Virus record (IMG/VR): IMGVR_UViG_3300050821_007458
Location: 1 to 33,062 of that record
Direction: 5' to 3' (one strand)
From: a virus
DNA length: 33,062 nucleotides
Part shown: positions 12,192 to 20,466 of the stretch, piece by piece
Numbering within the stretch: position 1 is the first letter of the stretch
Layout of the letters: the number at the start of each line of letters is the position of its first letter
Made by a program: the position numbers and the translations under genes
The notes under the pieces: generated by a model
Told to the model about the DNA's origin: nothing
Databases searched by the model: none
What the model saw: the letters and a program-made list of their open reading frames with translations, nothing else

Positions 12192-12557
12192 ATGAGTGAT
12201 TATACTCCCGCCCTTGGCGATAAAATATGTGATGGTATTATTATAGGGAAAAGCCTTGTTAAAGTATGCAAGGAACTACAAATAAACTATCGTTACGTAT
12301 TTGATTGGCTTAAAGAATATCCAGATTTTTTAGATAACTACACGCGCGCAAGAGACGCACAGGCAGATTATTACGCTGATGCTGTTATTGAAATAGCCGA
12401 TACTGAAGAACATTCTGATAAAGCAAGAGTGCGCATTGATGCCCGCAAATGGGTTGCAGGTAAAATGAAGCCTAAGAAATATGGGGATAAGCAACTTGGT
12501 AGCGCTGATGACCCTATTCATACGATTGGCGTATTAGAATGGAAAAGCGACGCATAA
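12192..12557 (+). CDS. terS: Terminase small subunit
   Basis: A 121-aa protein with an N-terminal helix-turn-helix (about residues 5-40, GKSLVKVCKELQINYRYVFDWL) and the conserved C-terminal ARVRIDARKWVAGKMKPKKYGDK stretch (about 78-100) typical of small terminase subunits of Alpha- and Gammaproteobacterial phages. It recognises the packaging site on concatemeric DNA and presents it to the large subunit, whose gene overlaps its end by 19 bp. Length is normal for the family. No pac or cos sequence was recognised by eye. Confidence 0.9.
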   Translation: MSDYTPALGDKICDGIIIGKSLVKVCKELQINYRYVFDWLKEYPDFLDNYTRARDAQADYYADAVIEIADTEEHSDKARVRIDARKWVAGKMKPKKYGDKQLGSADDPIHTIGVLEWKSDA

Positions 12558-13831
12558 TTATTCCTTATGCTCCCCGCCCATTGCAAAGAGAAGTCCATAA
12601 CAATATCAAACGATTCAGCATACTTGTTTGTCACCGCCGATGGGGTAAGACAGTATGTGCCATCAATGAAATCATTAAGTCACTTGGTAAATGCCAACAT
12701 CCTAATCCGCGCTTTGCCTATATCGCCCCATTATTTAATCAAGCGAAAACGGTGGCATGGGATTATGCAAAGTATTTTACGCAGCCTATTCCCGGGGTGA
12801 AGGTAAATGAAGCAGAGTTGCGAATTGACCTACCAGGAGGCGCTCGCATCAGTTTATACGGTGCTGACAACCCTGACCGCCTACGCGGGCTGTATTTTGA
12901 TGGAGTCGTACTCGATGAATACGCCGATATGTCCCCACGACTTTGGTCAGAAGTTCTCAGACCTGCTTTGTCAGATAGAAAAGGCTGGGCATTGTTTATC
13001 GGCACTCCAAAGGGACGGAACCAATTCTGGGAAGTCTATAACAATGCACTGAAAGATTCAGATTGGTATGCAGCGATGTTTAAAGCCAGCGATACTGGGG
13101 TATTGCCAATAGAAGAGCTTGATGCCGCTCGTAAGGATATGAGCGAAGAACAATACGCCCAAGAGTTTGAGTGCTCATTCCAAGCTGCTCTGATAGGGGC
13201 GTATTACGGCAAAGAGATTGCCAAGCTTGAAGCTGGTAGGCGTGTTACGGGCGTACCACATGACCCGGCTCTGAAGGTCTATACCGCTTGGGATTTGGGC
13301 GTTGATGACAGTACGGCAATATGGTTTGTGCAGGTAACTGGCCCAGAGATAAGGTTGATAGATTATTATGAGAATTCTGGTTGTGGTTTAGACCATTACG
13401 CCAAGATATTAAAGCAGAAACCTTATGTTTATGCTGAACATTATCTACCGCATGATGTTAAGGTTACAGAACTTGGCACAGGGCGTTCACGTCTTGAAAC
13501 TCTTAGAGGTTTGGGAATAGAAGCAACGCCTCTTGAAGCTACAAGCGTTGAAGATGGTATCAATGCAGCTAGACTAGTGCTTGGTAAGGCATGGTTTGAT
13601 GAAGAGAATACCAAACGTGGCCTTGAGGCTTTGAGGCAATACGAGCGTGAATGGGACGATAAGCAAAAGACCTTCAAGAATCGCCCAAGACATAACTGGA
13701 CAAGCCATGCAGCGGATGCTTTCAGGTATCTGGCTATGGGATTGCCAGGTGCGCAGCCTACAGCGATGCAGCAACCGTTGTTTCCTTATTCATCGAGAGA
13801 GCAATCATCAACCTCATGGATGGCGGGATGA
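12539..13831 (+). CDS. terL: Terminase large subunit
   Basis: A 430-aa packaging motor. ATPase: an adenine-binding region followed by Walker A CHRRWGKT (31-38), Walker B VVLDEYAD (123-130, catalytic Glu127) and coupling motif GTPKG (155-159). Nuclease (RNase H-like): first metal aspartate in WDLGVDDST (251-259) and the C-terminal HAADAFRYL motif. This is the Terminase_6/headful type, consistent with P22-like packaging. It overlaps the small subunit gene by 19 bp, and its stop overlaps the next gene as ATGA. The last 30 residues are Gln/Ser-rich linker. The enzyme cuts and translocates DNA into the prohead through the portal. Confidence 0.95.
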   Translation: MEKRRIIIPYAPRPLQREVHNNIKRFSILVCHRRWGKTVCAINEIIKSLGKCQHPNPRFAYIAPLFNQAKTVAWDYAKYFTQPIPGVKVNEAELRIDLPGGARISLYGADNPDRLRGLYFDGVVLDEYADMSPRLWSEVLRPALSDRKGWALFIGTPKGRNQFWEVYNNALKDSDWYAAMFKASDTGVLPIEELDAARKDMSEEQYAQEFECSFQAALIGAYYGKEIAKLEAGRRVTGVPHDPALKVYTAWDLGVDDSTAIWFVQVTGPEIRLIDYYENSGCGLDHYAKILKQKPYVYAEHYLPHDVKVTELGTGRSRLETLRGLGIEATPLEATSVEDGINAARLVLGKAWFDEENTKRGLEALRQYEREWDDKQKTFKNRPRHNWTSHAADAFRYLAMGLPGAQPTAMQQPLFPYSSREQSSTSWMAG

Positions 13832-14040
13832 AGCTTCCTGATAAGATATATTTGTCCGAATCAACCTATTGCATATATGAGAAAATACATTGCAAGGGGA
13901 TGTTTGCAGAAGCATTAGTCGCCAGCTTTAATAAAACGCCATATGGCCTAGAAATGGCAAGAAAGCTAGTTGAACTTTATAATAAAGAGCCATACGAGAA
14001 ATCAGAGCCAGAATTACAAATTGCAACTTATAATACATAA
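13828..14040 (+). CDS. Hypothetical protein, 70 aa
   Basis: A small protein starting MKLPDKIYLSESTYCIYEK. The middle KGMFAEALVASFNKTPYG and YNKEPYEKSEPE segments show no domain I know. I take the ATG at 13828, which overlaps the terminase stop as ATGA and has GGATGG upstream, over the one at 13816. After it, 14041-14095 contains a weak CCGC/GCGG hairpin with no T-run and then the portal start. Confidence 0.6.
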   Translation: MKLPDKIYLSESTYCIYEKIHCKGMFAEALVASFNKTPYGLEMARKLVELYNKEPYEKSEPELQIATYNT

Positions 14041-14095
14041 AAAGCCCGCATTAGCGGCAACCACACAAAAACATATTCAACTTATATGATATATC

Positions 14096-16561
14096 ATGAC
14101 CGACTCACTCATAGGTACAGGTTCACCGATTGGCCGTCCGGCTGGGGTAGGTGAAGGAAAAGGCGATGTTTCAGACGAAGACGCAGCAGTCCTTACCGAA
14201 ATGCGCAAGCGGTTTGAATATGCTTGTCTCATGGAAGAAGAGAACGATGCTGATTATGTCAAGAACGTCAAGATAAGCTCTAGCTCTAACCAATGGGATG
14301 ATGAAGTAAAGAAAAAGCGTGGCTCGAATCGTCCGGCATTGACATTCAATTTACTCAATCTTGTGGTCAAGCAGATTATAGGTGATTATCGCCAGAATAA
14401 GATGTCGATTAAGGTTTTACCTTCGGGTGGGCCAGCGACAGAAGAATCGGCTGATATATTGGCAGGCATTATCCGTAATATCGAAATGGATAGTAATGCC
14501 GGGGAAGCTTATACCAATGCTTTAGAATGCGCGGCACGCGGTAATAGGGGTGAGATACGCATCCTGCCGGAATATGAAGCGGATGATGTATTCACGCAGA
14601 AACTTGTCATTAAATCGATAAAGAACCCACTGACGGTTAAACGTGACCCTAACGCCAAGCTTTTAACCCGTGCCGATGCGGAATGGACTTTCATCACAGA
14701 GATGATGAGTAAGGAAGAATTTAGACGCCTTTATCCTAAAGCTGAAGAATTCGGATGGGATATTGTTGACGTGCATGATGACGACCAAGGCGCATGGGGC
14801 GATGATAAGACCATAAGATTATGTGAATATTTCACAAAGAAACGGATAGAAGCGCGCTTAGTGGCTTTTGACAACGGTGCATGTATTCAGATTGATAACG
14901 ATGAAGAGATTTATGCCATTAAGCAACTTGGTATTAATCCGGTAAAAGAACGTAAAGCCGATAGGATTAATATACATTGGCGGAAATGCAATGGCTCACA
15001 TATCCTTGAAGAACGTATCTATAAGACGAAATATATACCCGTCATCCCGGTACTCGGCGAGGAAGTTAATATTGAAGGAAAAACTTACCTTAGAAGCGCG
15101 ATTTATTACGGCATTGATGCACAGCATTCCTATAATTACGAGCGCTCTACTGCTATTGAGAATAGCGCATTAAGCGCCAAGGCTCCTTGGAAAGTCACTC
15201 ATAAGATGATTGAGCTGTGGCGCGACCAATGGGACAAGGCTAACACAACACCACAGCCTTATCTGATTTATACCCATGACCCGGCTGTTCCAGCGGGGCC
15301 AGAACGTATTGAACCACCGACGCCATCAACGGCTGCAATGCAGAACTCACAAACTGCGGCATTAGATGTGCAGAGGACAACGGGTGTATTTAACTCGCAG
15401 GTTGGCGAGCAAACTAATGTTCAATCAGGTGTGGGGTTAAGCGAGCAGCAAAGCCAAGGACAGACTTCTACTTATATTTTTCCTGATAATCTAAAGGCAG
15501 GAATTGAACAATGTGGCCGGGTATTAGTGGACTGGATACCAGAATTTTATGATACCGACCGCGTCGTTCGCACGATAAATAGCGAAGACGATGTGGAAAT
15601 GCAGAAGATTAACCAGAAGAAAGAAAACCCGCTGCTGGGCATTACCGAAGTCTTAAACGATATACGCGTAGGGGAATATGATGTCATCGTTACGGCTGGT
15701 AAAGCATTCGCCTCCCGCAGACGGGAAGCTGTCGAAGGACTTATCAACTGGGCTAAGGCCTTTCCACAGCAGGCTCCTCTTGTCGCAGACCAAGTTCTTG
15801 AAAACATGGATGTGCCTGGCGGCGAGGTTATGGCTGAACGTATTAAACGAAGCCTTCCGCCTCAAGTTGTAAACGACCCTGATTCGCCTGAAGGACAACA
15901 GGCTGCTCAGCAGGCTCAACAGAAGCAGCAGCAGGCTGAGCAATTGCAGATGCAGCTCGTACAAGGAAAACTGCAAGTTGAACAAGGCAAGAATCAAGCT
16001 TCAATGGCTAAATCCAGCGCTGATGTGCAGAAAGCCAATGCTGAAGTAATAAAGGCCAAATCAGATATAGAGATTGCCGCTATTGAGGCGCATAACGCAA
16101 AAATGGAAACCGCAGCCCATATTCTTGATGTGACTCGTATGAATACTGGGGCAACTCCCACGGCCTCCGGCCTAGGCAGCTCGCCGTCGCAGCCCCCAGT
16201 AGCGCCGCAAGGTGCAGTGAGTGCGGGAGGTTCCTCCGTGCCTCCCGCCGCTCCACGAACCAATTATGGTTCACGACAGGAAGATATCCAAAAGGCACAC
16301 AAAAAAGACGAGCAGGACATGAAGGATGCCAGTGATATTAAGCAAATGTTGACGGGACTTGCCGGGCATTTAGTCGCTTCACATCAGCAGAACCAGCAGA
16401 TGATGCAGCACTTGGCTCAATCAACGGCTGAAGGTCATAAAGCCATTGCACAAGGTTTAGCACATACCGCTGCTATAGCGGGTGCTCCGGTTGAAGCGAT
16501 ACGAGATAAAACAGGCAGGATAACCGGCAGCAGAAAAAAGATGCCTGAACAGGCTGCCTGA
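14096..16561 (+). CDS. Portal protein, P22 type
   Basis: An 821-aa portal, similar in size to P22 gp1 (725 aa). The N-terminal core includes RKRFEYACLMEEENDADYV (about 37-55) and NRPALTFNLLNLVVKQIIGDYRQNK (about 78-102), the family's typical opening; YNYERSTAIENSALSAKAPW lies near the middle. The C-terminal third is Gln/Ala-rich coiled-coil (QQAAQQAQQKQQQAEQLQMQ), probably the barrel that acts as a pressure sensor in P22, then a Gly/Pro/Ser linker and helical tail. It forms the dodecameric ring for packaging, connecting coat, terminase and tail. No classical ribosome site is seen. Confidence 0.9.
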   Translation: MTDSLIGTGSPIGRPAGVGEGKGDVSDEDAAVLTEMRKRFEYACLMEEENDADYVKNVKISSSSNQWDDEVKKKRGSNRPALTFNLLNLVVKQIIGDYRQNKMSIKVLPSGGPATEESADILAGIIRNIEMDSNAGEAYTNALECAARGNRGEIRILPEYEADDVFTQKLVIKSIKNPLTVKRDPNAKLLTRADAEWTFITEMMSKEEFRRLYPKAEEFGWDIVDVHDDDQGAWGDDKTIRLCEYFTKKRIEARLVAFDNGACIQIDNDEEIYAIKQLGINPVKERKADRINIHWRKCNGSHILEERIYKTKYIPVIPVLGEEVNIEGKTYLRSAIYYGIDAQHSYNYERSTAIENSALSAKAPWKVTHKMIELWRDQWDKANTTPQPYLIYTHDPAVPAGPERIEPPTPSTAAMQNSQTAALDVQRTTGVFNSQVGEQTNVQSGVGLSEQQSQGQTSTYIFPDNLKAGIEQCGRVLVDWIPEFYDTDRVVRTINSEDDVEMQKINQKKENPLLGITEVLNDIRVGEYDVIVTAGKAFASRRREAVEGLINWAKAFPQQAPLVADQVLENMDVPGGEVMAERIKRSLPPQVVNDPDSPEGQQAAQQAQQKQQQAEQLQMQLVQGKLQVEQGKNQASMAKSSADVQKANAEVIKAKSDIEIAAIEAHNAKMETAAHILDVTRMNTGATPTASGLGSSPSQPPVAPQGAVSAGGSSVPPAAPRTNYGSRQEDIQKAHKKDEQDMKDASDIKQMLTGLAGHLVASHQQNQQMMQHLAQSTAEGHKAIAQGLAHTAAIAGAPVEAIRDKTGRITGSRKKMPEQAA

Positions 16562-16938
16562 TGTTTCCGCAAATCGTTTACTCACAATATGGGTCAGCGC
16601 GCTCTTACTACGGAAATATAGCTTACGGTTTAGCGCCTAAATTGTTTCAGGTTTATGGCGCATGGCCGGAAGAACGGCCAGCACAGCCGGGAATGTTGGT
16701 TGAGGATTGGCAAGAGCCAACGGGTAGGGAAAACTTACAAGTTGTTTATGAAGCTGAAATATCTGCGCGTATTGAGATTATCCATCGGCTTAAAATCCAA
16801 GTCGAAGCTGAAACCGATTTAAAGATTAAGAACCGCATACGTGAACAACTTCGCATCGAACGTGAAGCTAAGGAACGTGCCTTTAAACTTAAGGCGATGA
16901 TAGACGAAGAAGAATCATTATTCATTCTTTTGCATTAG
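16561..16938 (+). CDS. Hypothetical virion-module protein, 125 aa
   Basis: It begins MFPQIVYSQYGSARSYYGNI and shares one base with the portal stop (TGATG). The first half is Tyr/Pro-rich; the second half (about 65-115) is a long charged helix (EISARIEIIHRLKIQVEAET) with coiled-coil character. Location between portal and scaffold suggests a head-assembly factor. I know no named family. Confidence 0.65.
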   Translation: MFPQIVYSQYGSARSYYGNIAYGLAPKLFQVYGAWPEERPAQPGMLVEDWQEPTGRENLQVVYEAEISARIEIIHRLKIQVEAETDLKIKNRIREQLRIEREAKERAFKLKAMIDEEESLFILLH

Positions 16939-16945
16939 GAGATTT

Positions 16946-17329
16946 ATGAGACCGGCATATCCCACTATCGCATGGCCGACTACAGGCAAAACTTCCGCAC
17001 CATTTAGCTTAAATGGGAATCAATTGGTTGGCTTTATTATGCCTTCAACGATTGCTTCGACGGCTGTGACATTCAACATGGCATTAAATAAAGACATCAG
17101 CAGTTCAATGCTTTCCATAACATGGGTGCCGGTATCGGATGCCGCAGTATCATCGGCTGCCACAACTTTGAGTTTTACCATCGCATCTTCCACAGCTCGA
17201 TATTATGGTTTCAGCCAAGACCAGATTTGTAAATTGTCCGGTACTGAAATTATACAAATGGCCGCTAATTCATCTGAAACAGCCAATCAAAGCATTCAAT
17301 TAGTTTTATTACCCCGTCCCTCAATGTAA
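16946..17329 (+). CDS. Small beta-rich structural protein, 127 aa
   Basis: A Ser/Thr/Ala-rich protein (SLNGNQLVGFIMPSTIASTA, ITWVPVSDAAVSSAATTLSF) with the alternating polar/hydrophobic pattern of beta-sandwich virion proteins. Good GGAGATTT ribosome site. It lies between portal and scaffold, so a head-decoration or head-completion role is plausible. No known domain recognised. Confidence 0.65.
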   Translation: MRPAYPTIAWPTTGKTSAPFSLNGNQLVGFIMPSTIASTAVTFNMALNKDISSSMLSITWVPVSDAAVSSAATTLSFTIASSTARYYGFSQDQICKLSGTEIIQMAANSSETANQSIQLVLLPRPSM

Positions 17330-17342
17330 CCAAGGAGTATTT

Positions 17343-17600
17343 ATGGCAGAAGATAAAAGCGCAGAATCAGGCCGCATGGGAAGTTCCGATAAGATAGGAA
17401 ATATTTCCAGTGAAGCCAAAGACCATCCACCCGGCGAAAAAGAAAAAGGCGGTATGGGGCATGACGGTGGTGACCGCAATATGACGACTGGGAAACTGGT
17501 TTCACAATCCGGTCTTCCGCATAAGCATGAAGCCAAGAAAATGCCGCATGAGCATTTCGTGGATAAAATGGCCGGTTCATTATCTGGTGATTGTTACTAA
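17343..17600 (+). CDS. Hydrophilic His/Gly/Lys-rich protein, 85 aa
   Basis: An 85-aa low-complexity, highly charged protein (DHPPGEKEKGGMGHDGGDRN, then HKHEAKKMPHEHF). It has a strong AAGGAG site and precedes the scaffold gene by 9 bases. The His-rich composition could bind metal or nucleic acid; this is inference. No family recognised. Confidence 0.6.
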   Translation: MAEDKSAESGRMGSSDKIGNISSEAKDHPPGEKEKGGMGHDGGDRNMTTGKLVSQSGLPHKHEAKKMPHEHFVDKMAGSLSGDCY

Positions 17601-17609
17601 AGGATTTTT

Positions 17610-18470
17610 ATGACCGATATTACCACGGCACCAGTTGAAACTGTTGCCACTCCTGCCCCTGTTGAGCAGAAATCAACAGAATTAGAGCCTAAAAGTAGAT
17701 ATGAGCAGCGCCAAATTGAATTAGCTCAACCTGTCATTGAACCCAAAATTGAGCCAGTAAAACCTACTGAACCAACTGAGGCAGATAAAGCCAATCAGGT
17801 TGCGCGGCAGGCATTACAGGATAAAATCCGTGCCGATGATGCTGAACGTCGTTTGAAGGAGATGACGCCAAAAACTGAAACTCCTGATAAGATGCCGGAC
17901 ATCAATGATAAGGCCACATGGGGCAAAAAGTATCAAGATGCGCCAAATGACCTCGAAACCTTCCTGAAAGCCCGTGATGAGTGGGCTGAGGCACAAGGTG
18001 AACGAAAAGCCACCGAACGCCAGAAACAGGAATTAGCTAATCAAACATTGCAGAAGCAGCGTGTTGAAATAGCGGCAAGGGATGATGCAGCTCGTAAAAA
18101 ATTCACAGACTATGACGCAATCATCAATCCTATCGTCCCTATCCTTTCCAGCAGTCCTATCTTAAAAGACTTCGTGACCAAGAACCCGATGGGTTCGGAA
18201 GTCGCTTATGAATTGGGTAGGAATCCTGCTGTATTACAAGCCTTACTCTCAAATGCCGATATATGGTCGGTAGGAGAACAACTTATAAGCATGGCTGCGC
18301 GACTCAAAGCGCCGAAGCCTGTCGAAATAACCAAAGCGCCCGAACCTATCACGCCTGTCGGTTCCAAAGAAACCGCCAGGGTTAATCTCTTGCAATTAGC
18401 CTCTAAAGATACCGGGGCATATCAAGCAGAGATGAACAAACGTGAATTGGCTCGTATGCGCCGTCATTAG
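17610..18470 (+). CDS. Scaffolding protein candidate
   Basis: A 286-aa acidic, helix-rich, low-complexity protein with a Pro/Glu/Thr-rich N-terminus (EPKIEPVKPTEPTEADKANQ), a long coiled-coil-prone centre (about 60-165) and a basic C-terminus (NKRELARMRRH) of the kind that contacts coat protein in P22 scaffold (303 aa). It lies directly upstream of the coat gene, the P22 gene order (gp8 then gp5). It would shape the procapsid and then leave. The role is inferred from composition, length and position; sequence similarity to P22 gp8 is not evident by eye. Confidence 0.78.
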   Translation: MTDITTAPVETVATPAPVEQKSTELEPKSRYEQRQIELAQPVIEPKIEPVKPTEPTEADKANQVARQALQDKIRADDAERRLKEMTPKTETPDKMPDINDKATWGKKYQDAPNDLETFLKARDEWAEAQGERKATERQKQELANQTLQKQRVEIAARDDAARKKFTDYDAIINPIVPILSSSPILKDFVTKNPMGSEVAYELGRNPAVLQALLSNADIWSVGEQLISMAARLKAPKPVEITKAPEPITPVGSKETARVNLLQLASKDTGAYQAEMNKRELARMRRH

Positions 18471-18481
18471 GAGTTAATACA

Positions 18482-19726
18482 ATGGCCAATATTGAATTAG
18501 TCCAATCCCTCGTTGCCTCTGAGATGCTCCGTGTCCTGAGTAACGAGCTTGTTTTTACGAATAAAGTAAGCCGTCAATATGAAGATAAATACGACTTATT
18601 CGTTGAAGACCATCGCATAGGAACTACCATTAATATCCCACTGCCGATGAGAAATTCCATCCGTTCTGGTTGGGCGATGAACACTCAGCAGATTGTTGAG
18701 ACATCCATTCCGCTTACCATAAATACGATTCGCGGTTGCGACTTAGCTATCTCTGAAAACGAACTAAGTTTGCTGATTCCTGACCCCAATAACAAAATGG
18801 AAGCATTCTCCAAGCGCTTCATCAAACCGCGTATTACCCGTCTGGCGAATGAAATCGACCGCCTGAACTATGCTTCAGCTTATCTTTTAGTAGCAAATCA
18901 GGTAGGTACTGCCGGTACGGTTCCGCAGACTTGGTCTGTGGTAGGTGATTCCATGCAGAAACTTGATGATAACCTTGCGCCGCAGAGTGACCGCATTATC
19001 ATTATGAATCCAGCCATGCGTAATAAAATGTCGGATGCTTTGAAAGGTACTTATGTTAAAGAAGTATCAGAAAAAGCCCTGCTACGTGGTTTCATAGGTG
19101 AACTAGCCGATATGGAATTCTTCATGTCGCAGAACGTCGCAACGCAGACTGTTGGCGCGCAGGGTGGTACGCCTCTGGTTAACCAATCAGGCGCAACGGG
19201 TTCTTCAGTTATTACTAACGGTTGGACTGCTTCTGCTGCGGTTTTAAACGCCGGTGACATCATAACCTTCGCTGGTTGTAATGCAGTGAATTACGTGACA
19301 GGTGCAGCACTCACCAATTTGCAGCAGTTCGTTGTAACGGCAAACGTGACGGCGGATTCCGGCGGCAATGCGACGATTCCGATTTCTACCGGCATCGGTG
19401 GTTATAATGGTATCATAACTTCCGGCCCGACACAGAACTGCTCTGCTTCGCCTACCAATGGAGGAGCCGTAACGGTAACTGGTTCGGCTTCAACGGGTTA
19501 TGCCCAGAACATCGCCTTCCACAAAGATGCTTTCACTACCGCTTTTGCCAGACTTTCTCTGCCGAAAGAACAGGGTGTCAAAGCTTCACAGGCATCACAT
19601 GATGGATTTACCATCCGTTATATGCGCGGTTACGACATCGTGAACGCACAGCAACTCGACCGGCTTGATGCATATTGGGGCTTTACCGGCCTTTATACAC
19701 AGCACGCTGTTCGTATAACCGCTTAA
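18482..19726 (+). CDS. Major coat protein, P22 gp5 family
   Basis: A 414-aa coat protein (P22 gp5 is 430). The N-terminus SLVASEMLRVLSNELVFTNK and VEDHRIGTTINIPLP, the middle KRFIKPRITRLANEIDRLNY and the region after about 220 correspond to the P22 coat pattern, including the inserted I-domain (about 220-340: GDIITFAGCNAVNYVTG...LQQFVV) and the return to the HK97 core at NIAFHKDAFTTAFARL. The C-terminus IRYMRGYDIVNAQQLDRLDA is characteristic. Strong ribosome site (AGGAG). It builds the T=7-type icosahedral shell in relatives. Confidence 0.93.
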   Translation: MANIELVQSLVASEMLRVLSNELVFTNKVSRQYEDKYDLFVEDHRIGTTINIPLPMRNSIRSGWAMNTQQIVETSIPLTINTIRGCDLAISENELSLLIPDPNNKMEAFSKRFIKPRITRLANEIDRLNYASAYLLVANQVGTAGTVPQTWSVVGDSMQKLDDNLAPQSDRIIIMNPAMRNKMSDALKGTYVKEVSEKALLRGFIGELADMEFFMSQNVATQTVGAQGGTPLVNQSGATGSSVITNGWTASAAVLNAGDIITFAGCNAVNYVTGAALTNLQQFVVTANVTADSGGNATIPISTGIGGYNGIITSGPTQNCSASPTNGGAVTVTGSASTGYAQNIAFHKDAFTTAFARLSLPKEQGVKASQASHDGFTIRYMRGYDIVNAQQLDRLDAYWGFTGLYTQHAVRITA

Positions 19727-19736
19727 AGGAGGGCTT

Positions 19737-20114
19737 ATGTCTGACGGTATTTTATACTTCAATGCCAAAACGCTGGAAATGCGCTATGTCAATCCTCATA
19801 AGAATGAGGAAAGGGAGCGCCTTAAGGCAGAAGGCTGGATGGAAAATCCCGCTCTCGTGCATATGCACCATCCCCGCCCGGGCGCTGGTCAAGTACCGGA
19901 TATAAATATCCCGGTGCAAGACCAGAAAATCTGGGAGGTTAAAGGCTATTATGCCAAGCCTACCATGATTTATCATCCGGTTGATGGAACGCAGATGGTT
20001 TCGGAAGAAGACGCCAAGAAAGCCTTTAAAAACGGCTGGTATGCTTCTCCTGCTCATTTCCCCGGTAATGATATTGGCAAGCTTAAAACCCTTGTCAGTA
20101 AGGAGGCCGCATGA
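19737..20114 (+). CDS. Hypothetical protein downstream of coat, 125 aa
   Basis: A 125-aa soluble protein (YFNAKTLEMRYVNPHKNEERE at the start) that contains two related segments: ERLKAEGWMENPALVH-type (about 27-42) and DAKKAFKNGWYASPAHFPG (about 92-110), both of the pattern charged helix, then GW, then P/A. This looks like an internal duplication of a short binding motif. It has an excellent AAAGGAGGG site and is coupled by ATGA to the next gene. Position suggests a head accessory protein. No family recognised. Confidence 0.65.
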   Translation: MSDGILYFNAKTLEMRYVNPHKNEERERLKAEGWMENPALVHMHHPRPGAGQVPDINIPVQDQKIWEVKGYYAKPTMIYHPVDGTQMVSEEDAKKAFKNGWYASPAHFPGNDIGKLKTLVSKEAA

Positions 20115-20449
20115 GTTTCCCCATTAATTTTGACCGTTACGTTTGGACGCAGCTTACACTCAGTCCAACGGCGGTAGCGTCTAGTACAACCTCGACGCAA
20201 ACTTTTACGGTAAATGGTTTGCTTGCAACTGACCAGATTGTGGAAATTGATAGAACCAATCTACAAACTGGACTTTTTATAGCGAATGCCGCTGTAAGTG
20301 CTGCTAATACTTTGCAGTTGCAGTTCGCAAATATAACAAGCGCATCCATTACTCCAACGGCAGGGGGCACCTATAATGCCTGTTTCTGCCGCCCGGAAAA
20401 ATCTTTAGGCGGACCGGATGCATTATCCGGCAACGTCGTATTTCCATAA
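20111..20449 (+). CDS. Single-copy beta-repeat virion protein, 112 aa
   Basis: A protein consisting of one copy (about residues 15-100) of a Thr/Ser/Ala-rich beta module: AVASSTTSTQTFTVNGLLAT, DRTNLQTGLFIAN, AANTLQLQFANITSASITPT, then a Tyr. The same module occurs four times in the next gene. Such modules are typical for decoration or fibre-like proteins on phage heads. AAGGAGG precedes the ATG, and the previous gene's stop overlaps as ATGA. Confidence 0.72.
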   Translation: MSFPINFDRYVWTQLTLSPTAVASSTTSTQTFTVNGLLATDQIVEIDRTNLQTGLFIANAAVSAANTLQLQFANITSASITPTAGGTYNACFCRPEKSLGGPDALSGNVVFP

Positions 20450-20466
20450 TTTGAAGGAGAACTCAT

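Noticed and set aside
14041-14095. Terminator before the portal gene
   Set aside because: The CCGC/GCGG hairpin has only four pairs and is not followed by a T-run.
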